Assembly: GCA_013140455.1 (NCBI GenBank)
Contig: JABFSU010000032.1
Location: 1-64,000 of the forward strand
DNA from: Nitrospira sp.
GTDB taxonomy: Bacteria > Nitrospirota > Nitrospiria > Nitrospirales > Nitrospiraceae
Direction: 5' to 3'
Length of the DNA: 64,000 nucleotides
The translations under genes were made by a program, and so were the position numbers. The notes under the pieces were generated by a model, which was given only the letters and a program-made list of their open reading frames with translations, made no database searches and was not told the DNA's origin. Positions 28,764 through 37,735 of this stretch are shown piece by piece (the stretch's first letter is position 1; the number at the start of each line of letters is the position of its first letter).

Positions 28764-29606
28764 ATGCCATTAGAAGATGAACTCTGCGACATTCTGAAAA
28801 AGTCCCGCATCGGCCAGGGAATATCGGTGGTCGATCTGTCGAAGATGACGGGTTTGCCGGGTGGCGATATCGCGGCGCTGGAGCGAGGGGATCACCCGCG
28901 CGATCGCACGGAAGTGCGGGCCCTGGCTAAGGCCTTAGGCCTGCGGGCCGAACCGCTTGCACAGATTGCGATTGAACAATGGGAGCCGGTTGTCCAGCGC
29001 CCGCCCGTCTGGGTGGAGACGATTCATGGCTCGATTAATGGGTACGGTGTACAGGGCTATGTTATCCATGACGGAAGCGAGGCGCTGCTGATTGATACGG
29101 CCTACAATGCGCCGGCGATGATCAAGTTTTTATCCCTGCACTATCTTCGGTTGGCCGGGATTTGTTTGACGCACGGTCATACGGATCATGCCGATGGCAT
29201 CGAACAGATTCTCCAGTTCCATCCGGCACCGGTCTATCTTGGATCTGAGGATGTCGAGCTTCTCAGCTGGCGGCCGCCTCAGTCGCAGTTGATGACACCG
29301 GTTCACGGGCAGACGATAGCCGTCGGCCGCCTGGGGGTTCATTGTCTGATGACGTCGGGCCATACCGCCGGCGGGATCTGCTACCGGGTGGATGATTCAC
29401 AGACGCCGGTGTGTTTTGTGGGCGATACGTTGTTTGCGGGCTCGATCGGCCGCTCGAATCCCAGCACGCTCTATCAGACCCATTTGGCATCCGTCCGGAC
29501 CACCGTGCTCGGCCTCCCGCCGGAGTATCGTTTGTTGCCGGGTCATGGTCCCGCGACTACGGTCGAAGAAGAATTGGCGCATAACCCCTTCTACGCGTTT
29601 GCCTAG
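28764..29606 (+). CDS. XRE-type HTH fused to a metallo-beta-lactamase hydrolase
   Basis: 280 residues. Residues 1-65 form an XRE/Cro-like helix-turn-helix (ISVVDLSKMTGLPGGDIAALERG). Residues 80-280 form a metallo-beta-lactamase domain of the glyoxalase II type: His137, His139, Asp141 and His142 in THGHTDH, then SGHTAGG, FVGDTLF and a late PGHGP supplying further metal ligands. The enzyme half probably hydrolyses a thioester or lactone. The fusion suggests DNA binding controlled by a small molecule or a DNA-bound hydrolase; which is unknown. The M50 protease gene follows by 8 bp. Confidence 0.87.
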   Translation: MPLEDELCDILKKSRIGQGISVVDLSKMTGLPGGDIAALERGDHPRDRTEVRALAKALGLRAEPLAQIAIEQWEPVVQRPPVWVETIHGSINGYGVQGYVIHDGSEALLIDTAYNAPAMIKFLSLHYLRLAGICLTHGHTDHADGIEQILQFHPAPVYLGSEDVELLSWRPPQSQLMTPVHGQTIAVGRLGVHCLMTSGHTAGGICYRVDDSQTPVCFVGDTLFAGSIGRSNPSTLYQTHLASVRTTVLGLPPEYRLLPGHGPATTVEEELAHNPFYAFA

Positions 29607-29614
29607 GAGCGTGC

Positions 29615-30541
29615 ATGAACGGCGACCAGCAGAATGGGGACGCCGATGACGCAGATGAATTCGAAGAGTCGACGTTTTCGCGCTACCTCTTGCCGATCGG
29701 CCTGTTTGGTCTGACGGTCTTTACCACGCTGTGGGCCGGTGCCTATCAAGACCATCCCAATTTGTTTCATCCCTTTCGCGGAGCCTGGGAGTTGCTCACC
29801 GAGCGGCCCGGTGAACTGGCCAACGGGATTCCCTTTGCGGCCACGCTGCTCCTGATTCTCGTCACCCATGAGCTGGCACACTATGCCTATTCGAAGCGGC
29901 ATCGTGTTCCGGCGTCGCTGCCGTTGTTCATTCCAGGGTTGCCGCTGTTAGTGGGTACCTTTGGAGCGATCATTCGCGTGCGTGGTCAAATCGTGGAGCG
30001 GAAGGCCCTTTTCGATATCGGGATCTCCGGACCATTGGCCGGATTTGCCGTCGCGCTTGTGGCGCTCGTTGTGGGCTTGCACTGGTCGCAGGTGGAGGTG
30101 GGGATCAGTTCGGCCAGTCCCTTCTATGTCGGGCGATCCATACTCATTGATTGGTGCATCTCCCTCGTCTTGGGGGATCTGCCGAGGGGGGCGAGCGTCA
30201 ATCTGCATCCGATCGCAGAGGCGGCCTGGTTCGGGCTCTTCGTGACCTGTTTAAACCTGATTCCCATCGGACAACTTGACGGGGGCCATGTCGCCTACGC
30301 TCTCTGGGGCGGGAGGCAGCGAACTATCGCCTTCTGGATTATTCCCGTTCTCCTGGTGCTTGGCTATCTCGGCTGGCAGGGCTGGTGGTTGTGGGTGTTC
30401 CTTTCAACCCTTCTTGGAGTCAGCCATCCGCCGATCCCTGATCCGGCTTCGCCGCTGGGCTCGACGCGAACCTGGCTTGGACGAGCGACCGTCCTTCTCT
30501 TCATCCTCATCTTCACACCGTTCCCCATCGTCGTCCGCTGA
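29615..30541 (+). CDS. Site-2-type intramembrane metalloprotease (M50)
   Basis: 308 residues with an acidic cytoplasmic N-terminus (about 20 residues) and six or so membrane segments. The zinc motif HELAH is at 85-89 inside a helix, and the second motif NLIPIGQLDGG at 214-224 supplies the third ligand Asp. Such proteases cut membrane-bound substrates such as anti-sigma factors. No PDZ domain is present. It starts 8 bp after the XRE-MBL gene, so they are probably co-transcribed. The substrate is unknown. Confidence 0.91.
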   Translation: MNGDQQNGDADDADEFEESTFSRYLLPIGLFGLTVFTTLWAGAYQDHPNLFHPFRGAWELLTERPGELANGIPFAATLLLILVTHELAHYAYSKRHRVPASLPLFIPGLPLLVGTFGAIIRVRGQIVERKALFDIGISGPLAGFAVALVALVVGLHWSQVEVGISSASPFYVGRSILIDWCISLVLGDLPRGASVNLHPIAEAAWFGLFVTCLNLIPIGQLDGGHVAYALWGGRQRTIAFWIIPVLLVLGYLGWQGWWLWVFLSTLLGVSHPPIPDPASPLGSTRTWLGRATVLLFILIFTPFPIVVR

Positions 30542-30593
30542 GGAGGATCTCGGCTGGGGATCCGACCTCACGCTGGCGATTTGCGGCAAATTC

Positions 30594-30622
30594 TTGTCGG
30601 ATCGTCCGGTTGGCCCTAGCAT
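30594..30622 (+). promoter_or_regulatory. Promoter of the zinc-ribbon membrane protease, near-leaderless
   Basis: -35 TTGTCG (30594-30599), 17 bp spacer, -10 TAGCAT (30617-30622). The predicted start, 7 bases on, coincides with the ATG at 30629, and no Shine-Dalgarno sequence is seen. Confidence 0.45.
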
Positions 30623-30628
30623 GCAGAC

Positions 30629-31393
30629 ATGGAGTCGATAGAGGCACACACTGGAATATGCCCCAAGTGTCAGGCAGATCGGTTGGAAGGCGGGAAGGAG
30701 TGTGTCAAATGCGGAATCATTTTCGCCAAGTACCGCCCTCTTCCCGTTCGTCTATCCGATGCACCTACTGGCGGGCATGCCGAACCGGCTGGCCCAGAAT
30801 CTTCCTGGCGGGTGAGAGCCAAACAGTGGTTGATCGAAACCGACGCGGCGGCCGATTCCATGACCTTGTACGGGCGAGCGGTCGTTTTCCTGGGGCTCCT
30901 CTGGTGGGGGCGGATCTTTATCATGACGCCGCTGGAAACTAACTACACGGGCGAATCGTTTCTCCATTTGATCAATCTGCCGTTTCACGAAGCCGGGCAT
31001 CTGATCTTTAGCCCGTTCGGCCGCTTCATGATGATTCTCGGCGGGAGCCTCGGCCAGGTGCTGATGCCGATGATTTGTCTCGGGGCCTTTCTCGTCAAGA
31101 CGCGCGATCCCTTCGGCGCTTCAGTCGCGCTCTGGTGGACGGCTGAAAGCTTCATGGACCTGGCGCCCTACATCAATGATGCGCGTGATTTGGAGCTGAT
31201 GCTGTTAGGAGGCGTGACCGGCAAAGAGACCGATGGCCACGATTGGAATAATCTGCTGACGATGACGGGTCTGCTGCAGTGGGACCACCGGTTGGCCCAT
31301 CTTACCTACAACATCGGAATTCTGCTGATGCTCGCGTCATTCGCCTGGGGTGGGGTCATCCTGGCGCGCCACTATCAGCGACAACGTGGCTGA
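30629..31393 (+). CDS. Zinc-ribbon membrane protein with HEAGH motif, putative metalloprotease
   Basis: 254 residues. Residues 11-28 form a small zinc ribbon (Cys11, Cys14, Cys25, Cys28: CPKCQ...CVKCG). Three to five membrane segments follow, with HEAGH at 120-124 in a helix (NLPFHEAGHLIFSPFG), resembling M50-type zinc sites. A second set of candidate ligands, HDWNNLL and WDHRLAH, lies further on. Known families with a similar HEAGH in a membrane exist but are uncharacterised. It follows the M50 gene by 87 bp but has its own promoter. Confidence 0.8.
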   Translation: MESIEAHTGICPKCQADRLEGGKECVKCGIIFAKYRPLPVRLSDAPTGGHAEPAGPESSWRVRAKQWLIETDAAADSMTLYGRAVVFLGLLWWGRIFIMTPLETNYTGESFLHLINLPFHEAGHLIFSPFGRFMMILGGSLGQVLMPMICLGAFLVKTRDPFGASVALWWTAESFMDLAPYINDARDLELMLLGGVTGKETDGHDWNNLLTMTGLLQWDHRLAHLTYNIGILLMLASFAWGGVILARHYQRQRG

Positions 31394-31413
31394 GGAGAGT
31401 GCCGTCTCTCCTC
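31392..31413. terminator. Hairpin between convergent genes
   Basis: GAGGAGAG (31392-31399) pairs perfectly with CTCTCCTC (31406-31413), an 8 bp stem with a 6-base loop overlapping the stop codon of the zinc-ribbon protease gene. No T-tract follows on either strand. It may end both convergent transcripts. Confidence 0.4.
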
Positions 31414-31448
31414 CCGCGTCTCCATCGTCTTGCGTCTTGCCCGATCAG

Positions 31449-32048
31449 TTATTTAGCCTTCAGTCTGGACTGATGGAGAAACGGCGGACCCAACGGCACG
31501 AGCTGATGGCCGGTGAAGGCCTGCGTCAGGCTGGCGACGGCATGATAGAAGGCCATGAGTCCGACCACGAGGTGAAGCACTCCCGGAATAGTTTCACCGA
31601 TGATGTCCAGCCGGGCTAAGACGGTGGAGGAAAACGTGATCGTGATGATGACATGGAGGATGCAGAGTGTGGCATTGCGATAGGCGGTGAGATAGGTCAT
31701 CACTAAGGAGAAGGCCGCATACACAAAATTAATCGGGGCAAAGAGCACCATGTCGAGGTGGAAGGACGTGCCTTCGCTGACCAGTTTGACGATGGAGACT
31801 GTGAGCCAGAAGAATCCGTACATGGTCAGCGCGGTGCCGCCGAGTTGCTCGTGATAGCGAATATCGGTAATCCCCGCCAGGATCTGCACGATCCCTCCGA
31901 AGATCAACGCGATGACCAGTGTGCCGACTTTATTTGAATCGGGGATGCCGCCCAGTTGGGCCACACCCAGTGTGAGGGCTCCGACCGCGAGACCGAACAG
32001 GCCGATCGCCAACACGTCGATTCGCCGATGATGCTCCACGTCGCTCAT
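31449..32048 (-). CDS. GPR1/FUN34/YaaH (SatP-like) family membrane protein
   Basis: 199 residues with six membrane helices. The arrangement GLFGLAVGALTLGVAQLGG, GGIVQILAGITDIR, YGFFWLTVSIVKL matches the acetate/succinate channel family (PF01184). The family's NPAPLG signature before helix 1 is not kept (IDVLAIGLFG). E. coli SatP takes up acetate and succinate; a similar small-acid role is plausible. AAGGAGG lies about 6 bases before the ATG. Confidence 0.82.
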   Translation of the reverse strand: MSDVEHHRRIDVLAIGLFGLAVGALTLGVAQLGGIPDSNKVGTLVIALIFGGIVQILAGITDIRYHEQLGGTALTMYGFFWLTVSIVKLVSEGTSFHLDMVLFAPINFVYAAFSLVMTYLTAYRNATLCILHVIITITFSSTVLARLDIIGETIPGVLHLVVGLMAFYHAVASLTQAFTGHQLVPLGPPFLHQSRLKAK

Positions 32049-32203
32049 AGACCGCCTCCTTCGATAAATCCAACGTCTGACGATCGTTCCGACCGTTCAA
32101 AACGGCCCCCAGCATGCAACAGGGGCTATTGAAAAGACAAGCAGGCTCCGGCAGACTGCTTGAGTCCATGCCATTAGAGTGCCGGGAATTGCGGAGGCCT
32201 ACC

Positions 32204-32689
32204 ATGAAGAAGCACGGATCCATTCCTGCTAAATTGTGGCTCATCGGAGTCGGACTGTCACTGGCACTCGTGACGAACCAGGGTCTTGCTGAGCAGCGGG
32301 AGGCTCGATTTGCGCTGGTTCTTGATGGGGCTGCCGTCAAAGACAGCCAGACCGGATTGATTTGGGAACAGGAGCCGGATCGGGAGCACGATGTGTGGAG
32401 CCGTTCGAACGAACGCTGCGCCACGAAAACCGTCGGCGGACAATCGGGCTGGCGAGGTCCGACGATCGACGAGCTCAAGACGTTGATCGATCCCTCCCAG
32501 CATGACCCGGCTTTACCGGCCGGACATCCCTTCATCAACATCAAGTCTGAGATCTATTGGACCTCGACTCCGCACCCGACTGAGGACATTGTGGCCTGGC
32601 AGGTCAGTTTCTTCAGCGGCGAACCGGTCACCGACCAGAAGTCCGGCACCAGACGCATGTGGTGTGTGCTGGGTGAGCCCCGCCGGTAG
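32204..32689 (+). CDS. Exported DUF1566-like protein
   Basis: 161 residues from the ATG at 32204, with GCGGAGG upstream and a signal peptide (KLWLIGVGLSLALVTNQGLAEQ). The mature part begins RFALVLDGAAVKDSQTGLIWEQE and contains GWRGPTIDELKTLID and IYWTSTPHPT, the pattern of the DUF1566/Lcl C-terminal fold (C-type-lectin-like). Function is unknown; related domains are found in surface proteins. It stands alone ahead of the kdp region. Confidence 0.82.
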   Translation: MKKHGSIPAKLWLIGVGLSLALVTNQGLAEQREARFALVLDGAAVKDSQTGLIWEQEPDREHDVWSRSNERCATKTVGGQSGWRGPTIDELKTLIDPSQHDPALPAGHPFINIKSEIYWTSTPHPTEDIVAWQVSFFSGEPVTDQKSGTRRMWCVLGEPRR

Positions 32690-32894
32690 TGAATCTTGGA
32701 CCGATCTCCTTTGATTCTTCGGGATTCTACGCGATGTTACAGCCCTGCCTTGATTGGCTAGCCCTATTTTTATCCGGCCTCCTCTCCTGGCGAATTTTGA
32801 TCCCTTCTTGACGACCTGCTCCTTGGTTTTAACACCGTTTTTACTCTGTCGGTGTTAAACCGATTACTAGAAAACACTCGTAGAGAGGTGCACG
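32690..32894. other. Kdp upstream region
   Basis: About 205 bp without a gene. It holds a lower-GC stretch with T-rich runs and the inverted repeat listed at 32828-32859. A TTGACG at 32808-32813 has no good -10 partner, so the promoter itself is not located. Confidence 0.45.
32828..32859. promoter_or_regulatory. Inverted repeat upstream of kdp, candidate operator or leader hairpin
   Basis: TTTAACACCG (32828-32837) and CGGTGTTAAA (32850-32859), a perfect 10 bp inverted repeat with a 12-base centre, 35 bp before the first small kdp reading frame. It could bind KdpE, whose gene is at the end of this operon, or fold in the leader RNA. Confidence 0.45.
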
Positions 32895-32975
32895 TTGGAT
32901 ATTCTGTATCTCAGCATCATGCTGCTCTTCTTTGCTGTCTCCGTTTGGCTGTTGCACCGCCTGGATCGTCTGTAA
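32895..32975 (+). CDS. Kdp-leader membrane peptide, 26 residues
   Basis: TTG start at 32895 with GAGAGG about 7 bases upstream; 26 residues, one hydrophobic helix (ILYLSIMLLFFAVSVWLL) and a short basic end (HRLDRL). It precedes kdpF by 13 bp. Similar tiny frames precede kdpF/kdpA in some other bacteria, which I recall without being able to check. Its role, if translated, may be to assist the Kdp complex like KdpF. Confidence 0.5.
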   Translation: MDILYLSIMLLFFAVSVWLLHRLDRL

Positions 32976-32988
32976 GAAGGAGAATGAC

Positions 32989-33078
32989 ATGGTAGGGGTC
33001 TATCTTATGGGTGGCATCCTCGCGTTCGGGTTACTGGTCTATCTCATGATCGCATTGCTGAAACCGGAGTGGTTCTGA
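32989..33078 (+). CDS. kdpF: Potassium-transporting ATPase KdpF subunit
   Basis: 29 residues, a single membrane helix followed by KPEWF, the usual KdpF length and ending. AAGGAG lies just upstream. The stop overlaps the kdpA ATG (ATGA), giving coupled translation. KdpF stabilises the KdpABC complex in the inner membrane. Confidence 0.85.
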   Translation: MVGVYLMGGILAFGLLVYLMIALLKPEWF

Positions 33079-34883
33079 TGACGATCAACGGACTAGTTCA
33101 AATCGGACTCTACTTTGTGGTGCTGCTCGCGCTGGTCAAGCCGTTAGGCTGGTATATGGCACGGGTGTACGAAGGCCAACCCTGCGGACTCGACCGGGTA
33201 GTGGGCCCTCTGGAGCGGCTGATCTATCGCCTGTGCGGAGTGCGTCAAACAGAAGAGATGGACTGGAAGACGTACGGGATCGCTATGTTGTTATTCAACG
33301 CGCTGGGACTGGTTGCCTTGTATGCGTTGCAGCGAGTCCAAGGATTCCTGCCGCTGAATCCGGCGGGGCTGGGAGCGGTCACGACCGATCTTGCCTTCAA
33401 CACGGCTGCGAGCTTCGTGACCAATACCAACTGGCAGGCCTACGGAGGCGAAACGACGCTGAGCTATCTGACTCAGATGCTTGGACTCACTGTGCAAAAC
33501 TTTGTGTCTGCGGCAACCGGTATGGCGGTTCTGGTCGTGTTGATCAGAGGTCTGGTGCGACGAAGCGCCCTGACCATCGGCAACTTTTGGGCGGACCTCG
33601 TCCGCAGCACACTCTATATTCTCCTGCCGCTGGCCCTGCTCTTGTCCCTGCTGTTGGTGTCGCAAGGCGTCGTCCAGACGTTCGCGTCTTACCAGACCGT
33701 CTCCATGCTGCAGCCGGCCGGTTACGCCAAGCCCGTGACGGATGGGAATGGCCAGCCGGTACTGGATGAACAGGGGCAGCAGAAAACAGAGCCTGCGACG
33801 GCAGTCGAACAGGTATTAGCGGTCGGACCGGCAGCCTCTCAGATCGCGATTAAGCAGCTCGGGACCAACGGCGGCGGTTTCTTCAACGTCAATTCCGCAC
33901 ATCCGTTCGAGAACCCGACGCCCTGGTCAAATTTTCTGCAGATGTTGGCGATCCTGCTTATCCCGGCAGCGCTCTGCTACACCTTCGGGATGATGGTCGG
34001 AGATACGCGCCAGGGTTGGGCGCTGCTCGCGGCGATGACCATTCTCCTGTTCTCCTTTATTCCGCTGGGGCTGTGGGCCGAGCAAAGCGGGACCCCGGCT
34101 TTCACCGCGCTGGGGATCGATCAGGCCTCCGGTGCAGGACAGTCCGGCGGGAACATGGAAGGTAAAGAGACGCGATTCGGTATCGCCAACTCTGTCCTAT
34201 GGGCTGCCGCCACCACGGCGGCTTCGAACGGATCGGTGAATTCGATGCACGATTCCTACACGCCCCTGGGAGGGCTGATGCCGCTCTTCCTGATGCAATT
34301 TGGAGAGGTGGTGTTCGGCGGGGTCGGCTCGGGGCTCTACGGCATGATCGTTTTCGCCATCATTGCTGTGTTCGTCGCAGGACTGATGGTCGGGAGAACG
34401 CCAGAATATCTTGGGAAGAAAATTGAGCCCTATGAAATGAAGATGGCTGCTCTGCTGATTCTCATCATGCCGATGGTGGTCCTCAGTTTCACGGCCGTCG
34501 CGTCGGTGACGGGTGTCGGCACCAGCTCGATTTTGAACCCTGGACCCCATGGGTTCAGTGAGATGCTCTATGCCTATAGTTCGATGGGAAATAATAACGG
34601 CAGCGCGTTCGGGGGACTGAACGTCAACACACCCTTTTACAACCTTACCGGGGGGATCGCGATGCTGATCTCCCGCTTCTGGCTGGCGATTCCCACGTTG
34701 GCCCTGGCCGGCGCGCTGGCGAGGAAAAAACTCGTGCCGGCCGGTCCCGGAACCCTGCCGACCCGCCGGCCGCTGTTTGTCGTGCTGTTGCTTGGCGTCG
34801 TTGTGTTGGTGGGTGCGCTGACTTTCGTGCCTGCACTGGCCCTGGGACCAATCATAGAGCACATCCTGATGGTGAGCCGATGA
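33078..34883 (+). CDS. kdpA: Potassium-transporting ATPase subunit KdpA
   Basis: 601 residues from the ATG at 33078, which overlaps the kdpF stop. About ten membrane helices with four selectivity-filter loops, for example [10 protein letters not shown] and [19 protein letters not shown]. KdpA is the potassium-selecting channel-like subunit of the high-affinity P-type ATPase KdpFABC in the inner membrane. Sequence is typical throughout. Confidence 0.97.
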   Translation: MTINGLVQIGLYFVVLLALVKPLGWYMARVYEGQPCGLDRVVGPLERLIYRLCGVRQTEEMDWKTYGIAMLLFNALGLVALYALQRVQGFLPLNPAGLGAVTTDLAFNTAASFVTNTNWQAYGGETTLSYLTQMLGLTVQNFVSAATGMAVLVVLIRGLVRRSALTIGNFWADLVRSTLYILLPLALLLSLLLVSQGVVQTFASYQTVSMLQPAGYAKPVTDGNGQPVLDEQGQQKTEPATAVEQVLAVGPAASQIAIKQLGTNGGGFFNVNSAHPFENPTPWSNFLQMLAILLIPAALCYTFGMMVGDTRQGWALLAAMTILLFSFIPLGLWAEQSGTPAFTALGIDQASGAGQSGGNMEGKETRFGIANSVLWAAATTAASNGSVNSMHDSYTPLGGLMPLFLMQFGEVVFGGVGSGLYGMIVFAIIAVFVAGLMVGRTPEYLGKKIEPYEMKMAALLILIMPMVVLSFTAVASVTGVGTSSILNPGPHGFSEMLYAYSSMGNNNGSAFGGLNVNTPFYNLTGGIAMLISRFWLAIPTLALAGALARKKLVPAGPGTLPTRRPLFVVLLLGVVVLVGALTFVPALALGPIIEHILMVSR

Positions 34884-34908
34884 CAGCGCGGGAGTGGAGG
34901 ATTGTGAA

Positions 34909-36993
34909 ATGACAACGCATGGGAAAAGAAGACAATTATTCGACCGGCAGATTGTACGGCAGGCTATGGTGGAATCCGTCCGGAAACTGCACCCGCGCCA
35001 CCAGGTTCGCAATCCGGTCATGTTCGTGGTTGCGGTCGGAAGTGTGCTGACCACCGTCCTGTTCGTCCAGGCGCTGATCGGGAAAGGTGAAGCGCCTGTC
35101 TGGTTCATCCTCGCTGTCTCGCTATGGCTCTGGTTCACCGTCCTCTTCGCCAACTTTGCCGAAGCGATGGCGGAAGGGCGCGGAAAAGCGCAGGCAGAAT
35201 CGTTGCGCAGTTCCCGGCGTGAAATGAACGCGAAGAAACTGGGCCAGCCGGAGTCCGGCAACCAATATCTCAGCGTGCCTTCCTCGATTGTCCCGGCTAG
35301 CGCCTTGAAGCGGGGAGACGTTGTCTTGGCGGAGGCCGGCGATTTTATCCCTTGCGACGGGGAGGTCATCCAAGGCATCGCCTCGGTGAACGAAAGCGCC
35401 ATTACCGGTGAAAGCGCCCCCGTCATTCGTGAGAGCGGCGATCGCAGCGCGGTGACAGGCGGCACACGCGTCCTGTCTGACTGGTTGGTGATACGGGTCA
35501 CGGCGAACCCAGGCGAGACATTTCTGGACCGGATGATTGCGATGGTCGAGGGGGCCAAGCGCCAAAAGACGCCGAATGAAATCGCCCTCAACATTCTGCT
35601 GGCGGCACTGACGGTCATCTTTCTCTTGGCCACAGCCACGTTGCTCCCCTTTTCGCTCTACAGTGTGCAGTCGGCAGGGCAGGGGGCTCCTGTTACGGTA
35701 ACGGTCTTAGTCGCGCTGTTGGTCTGTCTGATCCCGACGACGATAGGAGGATTGCTCTCCGCCATTGGGATCGCGGGAATGGACAGAATGGTGCAGGCGA
35801 ACGTCATCGCCATGTCCGGCAAAGCCGTGGAAGCGGCAGGCGACGTGGATGTGTTGCTCCTTGATAAAACCGGCACCATTACATTGGGGAATCGGCAAGC
35901 GACCGAGTTCCTTCCGGCCGATGGAGTGAGCGACCAGGCACTGGCCGATGCGGCCCAGCTTTCGTCGCTGGCGGACGAGACGCCGGAGGGGCGCAGCATT
36001 GTCGTCCTGGCCAAGGAACAGTATGGATTGCGCGCGCGCGACCTTCGCGAGTTAGGCGCAACATTCATCCCTTTTACAGCTCAAACCAGCATGAGCGGGG
36101 TCAATTTGAACGGGCGGGAAATACGCAAGGGGTCAGATGGTGCAATCGAAGCCTATGTGACGGATCGGGGTGGGCACTTTTCCCAAGCGGTCCGCCTACA
36201 TGTGGAGACCATTGCGAAGCAGGGGGGCACACCGCTGGTCGTGGCGGAGGGACCCAAAGTGCTGGGCGTGATCTACCTGAAAGATGTCGTCAAGGGCGGT
36301 ATCAAAGAGCGGTTTGCCGAATTGCGACGCATGGGCATCAAGACGGTCATGATCACCGGCGATAATCCGCAGACTGCGGCAGCCGTGGCCGCAGAAGCTG
36401 GCGTAGACGATTTCCTGGCGCAGGCTACGCCGGAAGCCAAGCTCAAGCTGATTCGCGAGATGCAGGCCGGTGGCCGTCTCGTCGCAATGACGGGCGATGG
36501 CACGAACGATGCGCCGGCCCTCGCCCAGGCGGATGTCGCGGTTGCCATGAACACCGGCACGCAAGCCGCCAAGGAAGCCGGAAATCTGGTCGATCTGGAT
36601 TCCAACCCGACCAAACTCATCGAAATCGTGGAAATCGGCAAGCAGCTACTGATGACCCGCGGCGCGCTTACCACCTTCAGCATTGCCAATGATATCGCGA
36701 AGTATTTCGCGATCATTCCCGCGGCGTTCGCCTCGACCTATCCGGCACTCAATGTCCTCAATATCATGGGATTGGCAACGCCGGCCAGTGCCGTGTTGTC
36801 GGCCGTGATATTCAACGCGCTGATCATCATCTTTCTCGTTCCCCTAGCCCTCCGTGGTATCCGGTATCAACCGATGGGCGCCGTGCTGTTGCTTCGTCGG
36901 CATCTCCTGGTATACGGGTTGGGGGGAATCATCGTTCCATTCGCCGGCATTAAGCTCATCGATTTGCTGCTTGTCGCCCTGCGCTTAGTCTGA
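34909..36993 (+). CDS. kdpB: Potassium-transporting ATPase ATP-binding subunit KdpB
   Basis: 694 residues from the ATG at 34909, which has GTGGAGG about 8 bases upstream; a GTG at 34894 is less likely. P-type ATPase motifs: [12 protein letters not shown] (actuator), phosphorylated Asp in [18 protein letters not shown] (nucleotide binding) and [22 protein letters not shown] (hinge). It hydrolyses ATP to drive potassium uptake through KdpA. Lies 25 bp after kdpA. Confidence 0.97.
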   Translation: MTTHGKRRQLFDRQIVRQAMVESVRKLHPRHQVRNPVMFVVAVGSVLTTVLFVQALIGKGEAPVWFILAVSLWLWFTVLFANFAEAMAEGRGKAQAESLRSSRREMNAKKLGQPESGNQYLSVPSSIVPASALKRGDVVLAEAGDFIPCDGEVIQGIASVNESAITGESAPVIRESGDRSAVTGGTRVLSDWLVIRVTANPGETFLDRMIAMVEGAKRQKTPNEIALNILLAALTVIFLLATATLLPFSLYSVQSAGQGAPVTVTVLVALLVCLIPTTIGGLLSAIGIAGMDRMVQANVIAMSGKAVEAAGDVDVLLLDKTGTITLGNRQATEFLPADGVSDQALADAAQLSSLADETPEGRSIVVLAKEQYGLRARDLRELGATFIPFTAQTSMSGVNLNGREIRKGSDGAIEAYVTDRGGHFSQAVRLHVETIAKQGGTPLVVAEGPKVLGVIYLKDVVKGGIKERFAELRRMGIKTVMITGDNPQTAAAVAAEAGVDDFLAQATPEAKLKLIREMQAGGRLVAMTGDGTNDAPALAQADVAVAMNTGTQAAKEAGNLVDLDSNPTKLIEIVEIGKQLLMTRGALTTFSIANDIAKYFAIIPAAFASTYPALNVLNIMGLATPASAVLSAVIFNALIIIFLVPLALRGIRYQPMGAVLLLRRHLLVYGLGGIIVPFAGIKLIDLLLVALRLV

Positions 36994-37003
36994 GGAGGTA
37001 CAC

Positions 37004-37579
37004 ATGCTGACCCAACTTCGCCAGGCTTTGAGGATGCTCGCTGTCCTGACCCTGATCACCGGGTTCCTGTACCCGCTCGTGATTACGGGGGTTGCGCAGG
37101 TGCTGTTTCCGCAGCAAGCCAACGGAAGCCTGATGGTTATCGATGGCCAGGGGATGGGATCTTCATTGATCGGCCAGCCGTTCGATGCCCCGAAATATTT
37201 TTGGGGTCGCCCCTCTGCCACGGCCCCGTTTTCTTACAACGCAGCCGCCTCGTCCGGTTCCAATCTGGGCCCGACCAATGAGACACTGATTAAGACCGTG
37301 CAGATTCGCATCGACGCGCTCAAATCCGCCGATCCCGATAATCCTCTCCCCCTTCCGGTGGATTTGGTCACTGCCTCAGGGAGTGGGCTCGATCCGCATA
37401 TCAGCCCTGCATCTGCGGCATATCAAGTGAGACGAGTCGCGCGCGCTAGGAAGATGGAGGAAGACGTGGTTCGTCAACTCGTATCTCAGCATACGGAAGG
37501 GCGCCAGCTGGGAATTCTCGGAGAACCTCGGGTACATGTGCTGGCCCTGAATCTTGCCTTGGATACTCAGGCGAAATAG
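37004..37579 (+). CDS. kdpC: Potassium-transporting ATPase subunit KdpC
   Basis: 191 residues with one N-terminal membrane helix (about 11-31) and a periplasmic domain containing [18 protein letters not shown] and [15 protein letters not shown], all hallmarks of KdpC. It stabilises the complex and helps ATP binding. An AGGAGG lies 5 bases before the ATG, 10 bp after kdpB. Confidence 0.97.
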   Translation: MLTQLRQALRMLAVLTLITGFLYPLVITGVAQVLFPQQANGSLMVIDGQGMGSSLIGQPFDAPKYFWGRPSATAPFSYNAAASSGSNLGPTNETLIKTVQIRIDALKSADPDNPLPLPVDLVTASGSGLDPHISPASAAYQVRRVARARKMEEDVVRQLVSQHTEGRQLGILGEPRVHVLALNLALDTQAK

Positions 37580-37735
37580 ATCGCTGGCACAATCGTTTCC
37601 GGGCCGATGATCAACCGTGCTCAGGTTGTCGGAAAACGGCACGCACTCTCGTTGACCGATCCCGGCATCTCTTTTAGACTGATTCAAGCAGTCCAATCGA
37701 TCCTGAACTACGTGTCACCGATCGCACACAATCTT

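Noticed and set aside
34197-35639. A 480-codon open frame antisense to kdpA/kdpB
   Set aside because: It is a GC-rich shadow of kdp codon use: Arg/Ser/His-rich composition, no ribosome site, no domain.
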